Assembly (NCBI GenBank): GCA_026387935.1 | Contig: JAPLKU010000013.1 | Coordinates: 124,001 to 188,000 of the forward strand | Source: Gemmatimonadota bacterium | Lineage (GTDB): Bacteria > Gemmatimonadota > Gemmatimonadetes > Gemmatimonadales > Gemmatimonadaceae | Direction: 5' to 3' | Length of the DNA stretch: 64,000 bases | Shown here: positions 1 to 7,310 of the stretch, in pieces | Layout: every line of letters begins with the position of its first letter | Numbering within the stretch: the stretch's first letter is position 1 | Notes under the pieces: generated by a model | Told to the model about the DNA's origin: nothing | The model's input: the letters and a program-made list of their open reading frames with translations, nothing else | The model's database searches: none | Program-made: the position numbers and the translations under genes

Positions 1-346
1 ACGAGCTGCCGCAGCCGCAGCCGCCAGTCGAATTCGGATTCTTGAACGTGAAGCCCGACCCCTGCATGGACGTCACGTAGTCGATCGTGACTCCCGAGAT
101 GTACTGCATCGAGAACGGGTCGACGAACACTTTGTAGCCTTCCAGCATGACGACCGTGTCGTCTTCGGCCGGTTTGTCTTCAATCAACAGGCTGTACTTG
201 AACCCCGAGCAGCCACCCGGCTGCACGGAGACGCGAAGGCCGCCCACCTCTGGCGAAACCTTCTCCATTTCCATGAACTTGCGAACTTCAACGGCCGCTT
301 CGGCCGTCATGTTCACGGCAAGTTCCGGCTGACTCATTGTGCCCAT
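1..346 (-). CDS. A-type iron-sulfur cluster carrier (HesB/IscA/ErpA family), C-terminus cut
   Basis: Small scaffold or carrier that hands Fe-S clusters to apoproteins in the cytoplasm. The protein starts MGTMSQPELAVNMT and carries the two family cysteine blocks, GGCSGFKYSL near residue 50 and the C-terminal GCGCGSS at about residue 108-114; the window edge removes only the last one or two residues. The ATG at 346 follows a strong GGAGGA site with 4-nt spacing; an internal ATG 9 bases later is an alternative. A sigma70-like promoter lies upstream at 395-423. IscA, SufA and ErpA cannot be told apart here. Confidence 0.93.
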   Translation of the reverse strand, partial: MGTMSQPELAVNMTAEAAVEVRKFMEMEKVSPEVGGLRVSVQPGGCSGFKYSLLIEDKPAEDDTVVMLEGYKVFVDPFSMQYISGVTIDYVTSMQGSGFTFKNPNSTGGCGCGSS

Positions 347-394
347 GTTATCCTCCTTACGAAGCCCACAAATGACGTCGGGCGTACCCCAATA

Positions 395-423
395 ACTATA
401 CCGTGGATCGCGAGCGTTCTCAA
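395..423 (-). promoter_or_regulatory. Sigma70-like promoter of the Fe-S carrier gene
   Basis: On the minus strand, TTGAGA (423-418) and TATAGT (400-395) are separated by exactly 17 bases. Transcription would start near 388, giving a leader of about 40 nt with a GGAGGA ribosome site. The -35 box lies inside the first codons of the opposite gene at 403. Seen directly in sequence; activity is inferred. Confidence 0.65.
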
Positions 424-969
424 GGAATCCAGACCCTGATCGGGTTCGTTGGCCTGGTGGTCGTCTGCGGCGTGTTTGGGTATGGCGCGTGGAAGATCCT
501 CACCCGGCCAAAGTCAGGCGGTAGTTCGCAACGGGCGCGCCAAACCTACACCGGGCCTGACTCCGTGGGCTTCGTTTCCGTGGCCGGCGAAGGGGTTGAT
601 CTGGAGCTGACTGCGCCGAGTGGATCGAAAACGCAAACGGCCAGTTCACCGGCCGGCGCCGAGAAGATTAACGGCTCAGAAACAAGCGTCGACTGCCCCG
701 GCTTTGTCACCCCGGGGAGCACCGAGGCCGCATGCACGGCGAGCATCAACGTGAACACGCCGCCCATTGGAGACTACACCGTTACCGTACGGTCGTCGAC
801 GCTGCGCGCGGTGGTGCTGAACATCGGCTGGGGCAGTGCCTCGCAGGCAAAGCGTGGCGCGTTTGACATTCGGGTGCAGGTCGCGCGGGGTGGGGCAACG
901 GCATTCGGGATCATTGTGACGCGTGAAGGCGTCACGCAGCGCTCCGAGCCGCGAGCGGTGGCACCGTAG
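403..969 (+). CDS. Membrane-anchored hypothetical protein
   Basis: 188 residues from a GTG start (MDRERSQGIQTLIGF). One N-terminal hydrophobic segment at about residues 11-28 (LIGFVGLVVVCGVFGYGAWK) should anchor it in the inner membrane. The rest is soluble, rich in Ser, Thr, Ala and Val, with a beta-sandwich feel (the stretch around TPPIGDYTVTVRSS) and two cysteines (VDCPGF, AACTAS) that could form a disulfide outside the cytoplasm. No family recognised. No Shine-Dalgarno is seen before the GTG; the bases upstream are AT-rich. It runs co-directionally into the SDR gene 3 bases later. Confidence 0.75.
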   Translation: MDRERSQGIQTLIGFVGLVVVCGVFGYGAWKILTRPKSGGSSQRARQTYTGPDSVGFVSVAGEGVDLELTAPSGSKTQTASSPAGAEKINGSETSVDCPGFVTPGSTEAACTASINVNTPPIGDYTVTVRSSTLRAVVLNIGWGSASQAKRGAFDIRVQVARGGATAFGIIVTREGVTQRSEPRAVAP

Positions 970-972
970 CCG

Positions 973-1728
973 ATGGCCGAGGCCGCGCCGTCGTTCGCTG
1001 GTCGCGTTGCCGTCGTCACCGGCGCCGCGCGCGGGCTCGGCCTTGACGCCGCTCAGCGGCTCCACGAGCTCGGCGCATCCGTAGCCGTCAACGTCAGGGA
1101 CTCGGCCCGCGCAGAGGCCATTGTTGCATCACTCGGTGATCGCGCGCTCGCGGTGCCCGGCGACGTAGCGAGCGATGGGGTGCCCGCGGCAATTGTGCGC
1201 GCCACGCTCAAACGATTCGGGCGGCTCGACATTCTCGTGAACAACGCGGCCGTTGCGCGCTCCACGCGATTTGCCGAGCTGACGGCCGACGAGTGGCGTC
1301 AAACCCTCGAGGTCAACCTCACGGCTCCCTTCCTGCTCATGCAGGCCGCGTTGCCGACGATGAAGGCTCAGGGCTATGGTCGTGTGATCAATGTGTCGTC
1401 GTCCGCCGGCCGCATGGTCAGCACCCTCGGCGGCGCGCACTATACGGCGTCCAAAACCGGTCTGCTTGGGCTCACCCGCGCCGCGGCAAAGGAACTCGGG
1501 GCCTTCGGCATCACAGTGAATGCCGTCTGCCCTGGAATGATCGACACCGAACTCACACACGAGTATGCCTCGGACGAGCTGCTGAACAAGCTGGCTGCCG
1601 GCTATCCCATTCCACGGCTCGGCACTGCGCGTGAAGTCTCGGATCTCATCTGTTTCGCCGCGTCGGAGGCCGCCGGGTACATCACCGGCGCGTCGTTCGA
1701 CATCAACGGCGGGGATCTCATGATGTGA
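973..1728 (+). CDS. SDR-family oxidoreductase (FabG-like)
   Basis: 251-residue classical short-chain dehydrogenase. It shows the Rossmann cofactor motif TGAARGLG at about residues 16-23, NNAAV near 90, the catalytic Ser (NVSSSAGR) and YTASK around residue 157, and PGMID after it. Such enzymes reduce or oxidise carbonyl/alcohol groups with NAD(P)H; the substrate is not readable. FabG itself is possible, but the gene does not sit with other fatty-acid genes. Its stop overlaps the start of the symporter gene, so the two are probably translated together. Confidence 0.9.
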   Translation: MAEAAPSFAGRVAVVTGAARGLGLDAAQRLHELGASVAVNVRDSARAEAIVASLGDRALAVPGDVASDGVPAAIVRATLKRFGRLDILVNNAAVARSTRFAELTADEWRQTLEVNLTAPFLLMQAALPTMKAQGYGRVINVSSSAGRMVSTLGGAHYTASKTGLLGLTRAAAKELGAFGITVNAVCPGMIDTELTHEYASDELLNKLAAGYPIPRLGTAREVSDLICFAASEAAGYITGASFDINGGDLMM

Positions 1729-2966
1729 TGAAGGAAAGCACTCGTGTTCTGGCCAGCCTCGGTGCCGCCATCGCGCTTGGCCTGCTCGTTGGCGCGTCAG
1801 GCAGCGACGCCTTGCGGCACGCCACCGACTTCCTCGTGCCGATCGGAGCGCTCTGGGTGAGCGCCATTCGGATGACGGTCATTCCCCTCGTCGCGTCGCT
1901 GATTATCACGAGCATCGCGTCGGCCTCCGACGTGCGCGCCGTGAGCAAGCTTGGTGGCCGCACCTTGGTGGTGTTCGTCGCGATGCTCGCGGGCGCGGCC
2001 GCCGTTGCCATTCCACTTGCAAGGGGCGTGTTCTCGTTCCTGCCACCCGCCGCGTCGCGCCCTGCGCTTCCGGCTGGCGCGGCCGAAGCCGCCGCGGCCC
2101 TCGCGGCCGATCAACCGCAGACGCTTGCGGGATGGATTGGCTCGCTGCTGCCGTCGAATCCAGTCGCGGCGGCCGCGAGCGGTGCGATGGTGCAGCTCGT
2201 GCTCTTTGTATTCTTGCTGGCACTCGCCATTGCGCGCAGCAACGAAACGACGCGCACAACCCTCGTAGCCTTCTTCCAGGCGCTTGGCGATGCGATGCTG
2301 ACGCTCGTGCGCTGGGTGATTCTGGCGACCCCGATCGGGGTGTTCGCGCTGATCCTTCCGCTCGCCGCGCGCTCCGGAGCCAGTCTTGTGGGCGGCATCG
2401 GGTTCTACATAGTGGCCTACTCGTTGCTCAGCATCGCGTTGTCACTGGCGCTGTACCCGGTCGTGCTCATCGCGACCGGCACTCCCATGGGCCGCTTTGC
2501 TCGTGCAGCGTTGCCGGCGCAGCTAGTCGCGTTCAGTACGAGTTCATCGATCGCATCGCTTCCCGCGCTCGTGGAGAGTGCCGAGGTCGGCCTTGGGCTT
2601 TCGCGCGAAGTGCCGAGATTCGTGCTCCCGCTTGCCGTCTCAATGTTCAAGTTTGCCGCGCCGGTGTCATGGAGCGTTGGCACGTTGTTCGTCGGCTGGT
2701 TCTACGGGATTCCGATCAGCCTCGGCGCACTGGCTACCGTGGCGTTCGCGGCGGTCTTCCTGGCGTTCGCCGCACCGGGTGTCCCGCGCGGTGCGTTCAT
2801 CATGCTCGCGCCGCTGTTCAATGCGATCGGCCTCCCTGTCGAAGGGATCGGCATCCTGATCGCCGTGGATGTGTTGCCCGACGTGTTCGCGACGACGCTC
2901 AACGTGACCGGTAATCTTGCCGCGACGGCGATGCTGGCCGGCCGCCGGAGCGCGCGCAGCCCTTAG
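1725..2966 (+). CDS. SDF-family (dicarboxylate/amino acid:cation) symporter, divergent
   Basis: 413-residue polytopic inner-membrane transporter of the sodium/proton:dicarboxylate (GltP/DctA) type. The serine-rich hairpin motif FSTSSSIASLP is clear, as is a C-terminal NVTGN block. The segment where family members normally have NMDGT reads LAVSMFKFAAPVS, and the NVTGD aspartate of amino-acid carriers is Asn here, so the substrate may differ from glutamate or aspartate. Start is GTG at 1725 (or ATG at 1728), overlapping the SDR stop. Its own stop overlaps the stop of the opposing hydrolase by 4 bases. Confidence 0.85.
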   Translation: MMKESTRVLASLGAAIALGLLVGASGSDALRHATDFLVPIGALWVSAIRMTVIPLVASLIITSIASASDVRAVSKLGGRTLVVFVAMLAGAAAVAIPLARGVFSFLPPAASRPALPAGAAEAAAALAADQPQTLAGWIGSLLPSNPVAAAASGAMVQLVLFVFLLALAIARSNETTRTTLVAFFQALGDAMLTLVRWVILATPIGVFALILPLAARSGASLVGGIGFYIVAYSLLSIALSLALYPVVLIATGTPMGRFARAALPAQLVAFSTSSSIASLPALVESAEVGLGLSREVPRFVLPLAVSMFKFAAPVSWSVGTLFVGWFYGIPISLGALATVAFAAVFLAFAAPGVPRGAFIMLAPLFNAIGLPVEGIGILIAVDVLPDVFATTLNVTGNLAATAMLAGRRSARSP

Positions 2967-5908
2967 CGGATCGAATTGGCCGCGCTGACCACCGCGTCGG
3001 CGAGTGCTTGGCGCACACGCGTGATCTTCGTGTTGGCGCGCGTGGGATTGACGCGGTTGGTAAGCAGTACAACGAACAGATCGTTCGCGGGATCAATCCA
3101 GATCGATGTGCCCGTAAATCCAGTATGCCCGAACGCCGGCCGTTTCAGCAGGTGACCGGCTGAATTGTTGCCCGTCGGCGTTTCCCAGCCAAGCGCGCGA
3201 TTCGACAGCCCGGAGTCCTGCACGGTGGTGAACTGCTTGACGGTTGCTGCCGACCAAATGCGAGCGCCATCAAGTGTGCCGCCGTTGAGATAGGCCCGGC
3301 AGAGCCGCGCAACGTCGGCCGCGGTGCTGAAGAGCCCCGCGTGTGCCGACACACCGCCAAGCGCGAAGGCGTTTTCGTCATGCACTTCGCCACGCAAGTG
3401 CCGGCCGCGCCACGGATCGATCTCGGTGGGCGCGATGCGCGCCGAGTCGGCAGCGAGTGGGAGGTAGCGCGTGTCCGTCATCTTCAGCGGACCAAAGACA
3501 TGTGTTGCCGCGTAGGCGTCGAGGCGCTCGCCGGTGACCGCGCGCACGACTTCGCCAAGGAGAATCGCGCCAAGATCGGAGTAGACCATGCGCACGCCGG
3601 GTACGGTGTCGAGCGGTGTCTCGTAGACGAGCCGCATCGCCGCTGCGGTGTCGAACGCCTCTTTGTATACGGGCCGCCACGCGGGCAGCCCCGACGAATG
3701 CGTGAGGAGATGGCGAATCGTCACCTTCTCCTTGCTCAGCCCGGTCCACGTCGGCAAGTAGCGCTGCAGCGGGGCGTTGAGGTCCACGCGCTTTGCCTCG
3801 ACGAGTTGCATCATCACCGAAGTCAGCGCGGTCACTTTGGTCAGCGAGGCCATGTCCCACAGCGTGCGCGATGTTGGCACCGGCGATGCACGCCCGTCCA
3901 GATGCCCTGCGCCGTATTCGGCAATCACTCCGGACTTTCGGCCCACGATGGCGTAGGCGCCGGGGAACGCGCTGTCGCGCACAGCGGCGTCAAGAATCGC
4001 GCGGAGTGTATCGCTGAGCTGTGTCGCGGCGGGAGAGGGAAACATGGTCGCCGTTCCGCGAGCATCAGTGGCAGCCGAAGCGTCCATGTCGTCACGCGCG
4101 CCGACAAACGGCCGCATCAGTCCGTCGCCGCGCTGGAAGAAACCCGGTAGCGAAACAGGCGAACGCCCGGTGGCTGGCGCGGTGCCGGCGAGCACGCGCG
4201 CAGCGGCCTGCTCCAGCGCGGGGCCACGGCCGAACGTGGCCAGGTAGGTCATGACGTGCGGGATTTCGCGCAGGATGTATGGGTTCGCACCGGCCACTAC
4301 GAACACGTCGCGTACGGTGGCCACCGAATCGAGCCACTTCGCGAACGCCGGCGCGAGAACGAATCGACCTTCGCCCTCGACGGTGCGTACCAGCGCATGG
4401 ATGACGACGCGTTCACCTGGGCGAACGAGCGAGTCGAGCTGTGGGCGCGGAGTGCCCGGCGTCACCCGTACGCTGCGGGCTGAACGCAGCGTCTGGCGCA
4501 ATGCGGCGATGAACTCGCGTCCGGCCATCACGTCCTGGTCGCCGGCGTAGTTCACAATCACCGTCGGCGTGCCGTCGCGCATTGGCACGAGCGCGCGTGC
4601 ATCGCGGAGCAGGGTGACGCCTTCCTGCGCAATGCGGCCCGCTGTCGCGCGGTGTTCGGCGGACCCGACGATCGTGCGCAGGGAGTCGAGCGCGACAAAC
4701 CGATGCCGCGCGACGCCAGTGCGTGCCTTGAGTTCCAGGATGCGCCGCACCGACAGATCAATGCGAGCGGGCGTGATCTCGCCGCGACCAACCGCTGCGA
4801 CCACCGCGTCAATTGCGCGCTTGGTATCCGTCGGCATGAGCAAAATGTCACTGCCTGCCTGCACGGCGAGCACGGCACTCACTTCATTCGTGTAGCCCTT
4901 GCCGATCCCCTGCATCGTCATGGCGTCGGTCACGGCGAGGCCGGTAAATCCCAGCGTGTCGCGCAGCAGCCCCGTCATGATTGGCGCGGCGAGCGTCGCC
5001 GGAACCGAATCGTGCGAGATTGCGGGCAATGCGATGTGCGCGCTCATGATGCCCGCGATTCCGGCACGAACGGCCGCGCGAAACGGCGCCAGTTCAACCT
5101 CCGACAGTCGTGCGCGATCGCTGCGCACAATCGGCAAGGCGAGGTGCGAGTCAGTGTCCGTGTCGCCATGGCCGGGGAAGTGCTTGGCCGTCGCCGCCGC
5201 GCCGGCGCCCTGCACCCCGCGAATGAACGCGGCAGAAAAACGGGCAACCGTAGCGGGATCTTCGCCGAAGCTCCGGGTGTTGATCACCGGGTTCGATGGA
5301 TTGTTGTTCACGTCCACCACCGGCGCGAACACCAGTTGAATGCCAATCGCGCGCGCTTCGAGTCCGGTGATCCGGCCGGCGGCCTCGGCGTTTTCTTCCT
5401 TGCCGGATGCGCCTATCGCCATTGCGCTCGGCAGGATCGTGGCGCTGCCTCCGGTGTAGAGAGCGGGGGCAAACGCGCCACCTTCAAGTCGGCCAAGTCC
5501 CGGTTCGAGATCGCTTGCGACCATGAGTGGGATGCGAGCGGCGCGCTGCAGGTCGTTGACCTTTGCTGCAACTTCGATGGGTGAGCCAAGCGACATGACC
5601 ACACCGCCGACATGATCATCCGCGACCCAACTTCGCGCCTGCATGAATGTCGTATCCGATGTGCTCGTGTAGTCCCCCAGCACCCACACCATCACCATTT
5701 GTGCCACCCGGTCGCGGAGCGAGAGTGACGCGAGTGTTTGATCCACCCAGCGCCGCGACTCATCATTCAGTGGCGCATTCGGCGACACCGACGACGCCAC
5801 GGCCCCTGGGCCGGACGCCGCCGGAACTCTTGCACAGCCCGTGAGGAACGTGACCGCAACGCTCGCCGAGAGCACGGCAACCAGAATCGCGCCGCGTCTG
5901 CGTTGGAG
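2963..5908 (-). CDS. Fused GH3 beta-N-acetylglucosaminidase (NagZ-like) and beta-lactamase-fold serine hydrolase (AmiE-like), lipoprotein
   Basis: About 980 residues. An N-terminal lipoprotein signal (RRRGAILVAVLSAS then FLTGC) is followed by a two-domain glycoside hydrolase family 3 unit with the NagZ motif KHFPGHGDTDTDSH (about 5137-5188) and the nucleophile block VTDAMTMQGI, then a serine hydrolase with SLTK (about 3830-3850), YSD and HTG (about 3115-3133). In Bacillus NagZ and the amidase AmiE are separate proteins that trim muropeptides; here they are one chain, probably in the periplasm. The start is unresolved: no ATG/GTG/TTG is in frame at the signal peptide, the nearest upstream being TTG at 6019 and 6022. 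The end given here is where family-like sequence begins. Confidence 0.85.
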   Translation of the reverse strand, partial: LQRRRGAILVAVLSASVAVTFLTGCARVPAASGPGAVASSVSPNAPLNDESRRWVDQTLASLSLRDRVAQMVMVWVLGDYTSTSDTTFMQARSWVADDHVGGVVMSLGSPIEVAAKVNDLQRAARIPLMVASDLEPGLGRLEGGAFAPALYTGGSATILPSAMAIGASGKEENAEAAGRITGLEARAIGIQLVFAPVVDVNNNPSNPVINTRSFGEDPATVARFSAAFIRGVQGAGAAATAKHFPGHGDTDTDSHLALPIVRSDRARLSEVELAPFRAAVRAGIAGIMSAHIALPAISHDSVPATLAAPIMTGLLRDTLGFTGLAVTDAMTMQGIGKGYTNEVSAVLAVQAGSDILLMPTDTKRAIDAVVAAVGRGEITPARIDLSVRRILELKARTGVARHRFVALDSLRTIVGSAEHRATAGRIAQEGVTLLRDARALVPMRDGTPTVIVNYAGDQDVMAGREFIAALRQTLRSARSVRVTPGTPRPQLDSLVRPGERVVIHALVRTVEGEGRFVLAPAFAKWLDSVATVRDVFVVAGANPYILREIPHVMTYLATFGRGPALEQAAARVLAGTAPATGRSPVSLPGFFQRGDGLMRPFVGARDDMDASAATDARGTATMFPSPAATQLSDTLRAILDAAVRDSAFPGAYAIVGRKSGVIAEYGAGHLDGRASPVPTSRTLWDMASLTKVTALTSVMMQLVEAKRVDLNAPLQRYLPTWTGLSKEKVTIRHLLTHSSGLPAWRPVYKEAFDTAAAMRLVYETPLDTVPGVRMVYSDLGAILLGEVVRAVTGERLDAYAATHVFGPLKMTDTRYLPLAADSARIAPTEIDPWRGRHLRGEVHDENAFALGGVSAHAGLFSTAADVARLCRAYLNGGTLDGARIWSAATVKQFTTVQDSGLSNRALGWETPTGNNSAGHLLKRPAFGHTGFTGTSIWIDPANDLFVVLLTNRVNPTRANTKITRVRQALADAVVSAANSIR

Positions 5909-5914
5909 CGCCGC

Positions 5915-5962
5915 ATGATGCGCCGCATGATGCGCCGCGTGATGCGCCGCGTGATGCGCCGC
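5915..5962 (+). repeat. Four-copy 12-bp tandem repeat at a start codon
   Basis: Units atgatgcgccgc (5915-5926, 5927-5938) and gtgatgcgccgc (5939-5950, 5951-5962). On the + strand each unit encodes Met/Val-Met-Arg-Arg and offers new in-frame start codons; on the minus strand the same DNA reads His-His-Ala-Ala upstream of the NagZ-AmiE signal peptide. Copy-number change would leave both frames intact. Confidence 0.95.
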
Positions 5963-7171
5963 CTGGCTGTACTGGGTGTGGTCGCGCTCGGCCTGGCCGT
6001 TCAGTCGCTGTGTGCGCAACAAGCACGGCGCGATCCCGAGAACCTCCGGCCGGGAATCAACGTGCTGCTGGACGAGCAGCTCTCTCACATTCGCGGGCGT
6101 CGCGTGGTGCTCATCGTGGACGGTGGTGCGCGCGACAATCGCGGCGACCGCGTCACCGAGTTGTTTAGTTCCGACAAGCGCGTGCGCGCCGCGCGCATCG
6201 TCGTGGCCGGGAGTTGGCGACCGGAGAGCTGGCCAGAGGTTGGTGTTGGTCCCCTCGGCGGAGGACGCGCGGCGGATTCGGTTCAACTGGTTCGCCTGTC
6301 GAAGGTGATCGATTCGGTCGCTCAAGACGCGCAGACCCTTGTTGTTGACCTGCTTGATGGTGGCATGCGGAGCAGTGCAGCGCCCTGGATCATGCTCGCG
6401 GTGCTTCGCAGGGCCGCCCAAAACGCATTGCCCGTCGTCGTGCTCGATCGGCCCAATCCACTGACCGGTGAACATGTCGAAGGTCCGACGGCTGACTCGA
6501 CGGGTGGGGCATCGGACGCATTATATGGCCTCCCGTCCAGGCATGGAATGACGATCGGCGAGATCGCCCGCTGGTTCAACGCTGCGGGGCGGATCGGTGC
6601 GGCCCTCGAAGTGATTCCGGTTCGCGGCTGGCGGCGGTCGCTCTGGCCCCTTGATCGCCATCTCCCGACGATGTTGCCCGGCGGTCGCGAGATCACACCC
6701 GCACAGCTCGCACTGCTCGGGACGCTGGCGCCGCTGGGGGGCACGAACCTGTTGGTCTCGCCCGGACCAGGCCGAAACAGCGTGAGCATTGGCGCGCCCT
6801 GGCTCAACGCAAAGGCTGTTTGGAACGCGCTCGCGGACCGCCTCATGGCCGGTGTGAAGTTTACGTCTGGTCGGGAGGACTTTGCCCACGGGCCGGCCGC
6901 ACCAATTCGGCTGCCCTCCCTGAGCGTCGAGGTGACGGACCGCGACAATGCCGCAGGTCTGCGGGTGTTGCTCGGGATTCTCGCGGCGGTTCGGGCCGCG
7001 CACCCGGACTCGCTGCACCTCGATGCGGAACTATTCGATCGTCTTGTCGGCACGCCTACGGTTCGTTCCGCGCTGTTCCGTGGCGACGACCCTGATGCGA
7101 TTGCCGACCGCCATCTCGCATCCGTCCTTGATTTTCGGCGGCGCGCGCGACTGGCGCTGCTTTACCGCTGA
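5915..7171 (+). CDS. NamZ-like (DUF1343) exo-beta-N-acetylmuramidase homologue, secreted
   Basis: 418 residues. The start ATG at 5915 has a GGAG site 6 bases upstream. The N-terminus is a signal peptide with an arginine-rich n-region built from a 12-bp tandem repeat (MMRRMMRRVMRRVMRR, then a hydrophobic core ending near SLCAQQ). Family landmarks are LRPGINVLLDEQ, VLDRPNPLTGEHVEGP, SRHGMTIGEIARWFN and SIGAPWLNAKAV. NamZ enzymes release MurNAc from the non-reducing end of wall fragments, fitting the adjacent NagZ-AmiE fusion. The PEHG segment expected near residue 80 is replaced by VVAGSWRPESWPEVG, so activity is doubtful. Confidence 0.82.
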   Translation: MMRRMMRRVMRRVMRRLAVLGVVALGLAVQSLCAQQARRDPENLRPGINVLLDEQLSHIRGRRVVLIVDGGARDNRGDRVTELFSSDKRVRAARIVVAGSWRPESWPEVGVGPLGGGRAADSVQLVRLSKVIDSVAQDAQTLVVDLLDGGMRSSAAPWIMLAVLRRAAQNALPVVVLDRPNPLTGEHVEGPTADSTGGASDALYGLPSRHGMTIGEIARWFNAAGRIGAALEVIPVRGWRRSLWPLDRHLPTMLPGGREITPAQLALLGTLAPLGGTNLLVSPGPGRNSVSIGAPWLNAKAVWNALADRLMAGVKFTSGREDFAHGPAAPIRLPSLSVEVTDRDNAAGLRVLLGILAAVRAAHPDSLHLDAELFDRLVGTPTVRSALFRGDDPDAIADRHLASVLDFRRRARLALLYR

Positions 7172-7243
7172 GCGGAGCAGCTACATCGCGCGTTGCCGCT
7201 GTCTCTGCGCGGCGATAGCTTCCGCAGGTTGCCAGAGTCAAAC

Positions 7244-7262
7244 GGCACGTGATGCACGTGCC
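7244..7262. repeat. Inverted repeat between namZ-like gene and inositol-lipid operon
   Basis: Perfect 8-bp arms ggcacgtg and cacgtgcc around a 3-base centre (atg), flanked by a weaker outer gtca/tgac pair (7237-7240, 7267-7270). No T-run follows, so it looks more like a protein-binding dyad or processing hairpin than an intrinsic terminator. It lies 49 bases before the CDP-alcohol transferase start. Confidence 0.5.
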
Positions 7263-7310
7263 TGTCTGACATGGACTTAGCTCCACTCTATTTCTCCTTG
7301 CCCCCACGCG

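Noticed and set aside
3341-5584. Large + strand open frames (for example 3341-4150, 4652-5584) opposite the NagZ-AmiE gene
   Set aside because: Arg/His/Ala-rich shadow frames with no motifs, antisense to a clear two-domain hydrolase.
5909-6475. Long minus-strand extension of the NagZ-AmiE reading frame to an ATG at 6475
   Set aside because: It lies entirely opposite the NamZ-like coding region, has no family similarity, and includes the His-His-Ala-Ala reading of the repeat; open antisense frames are common at this GC content.
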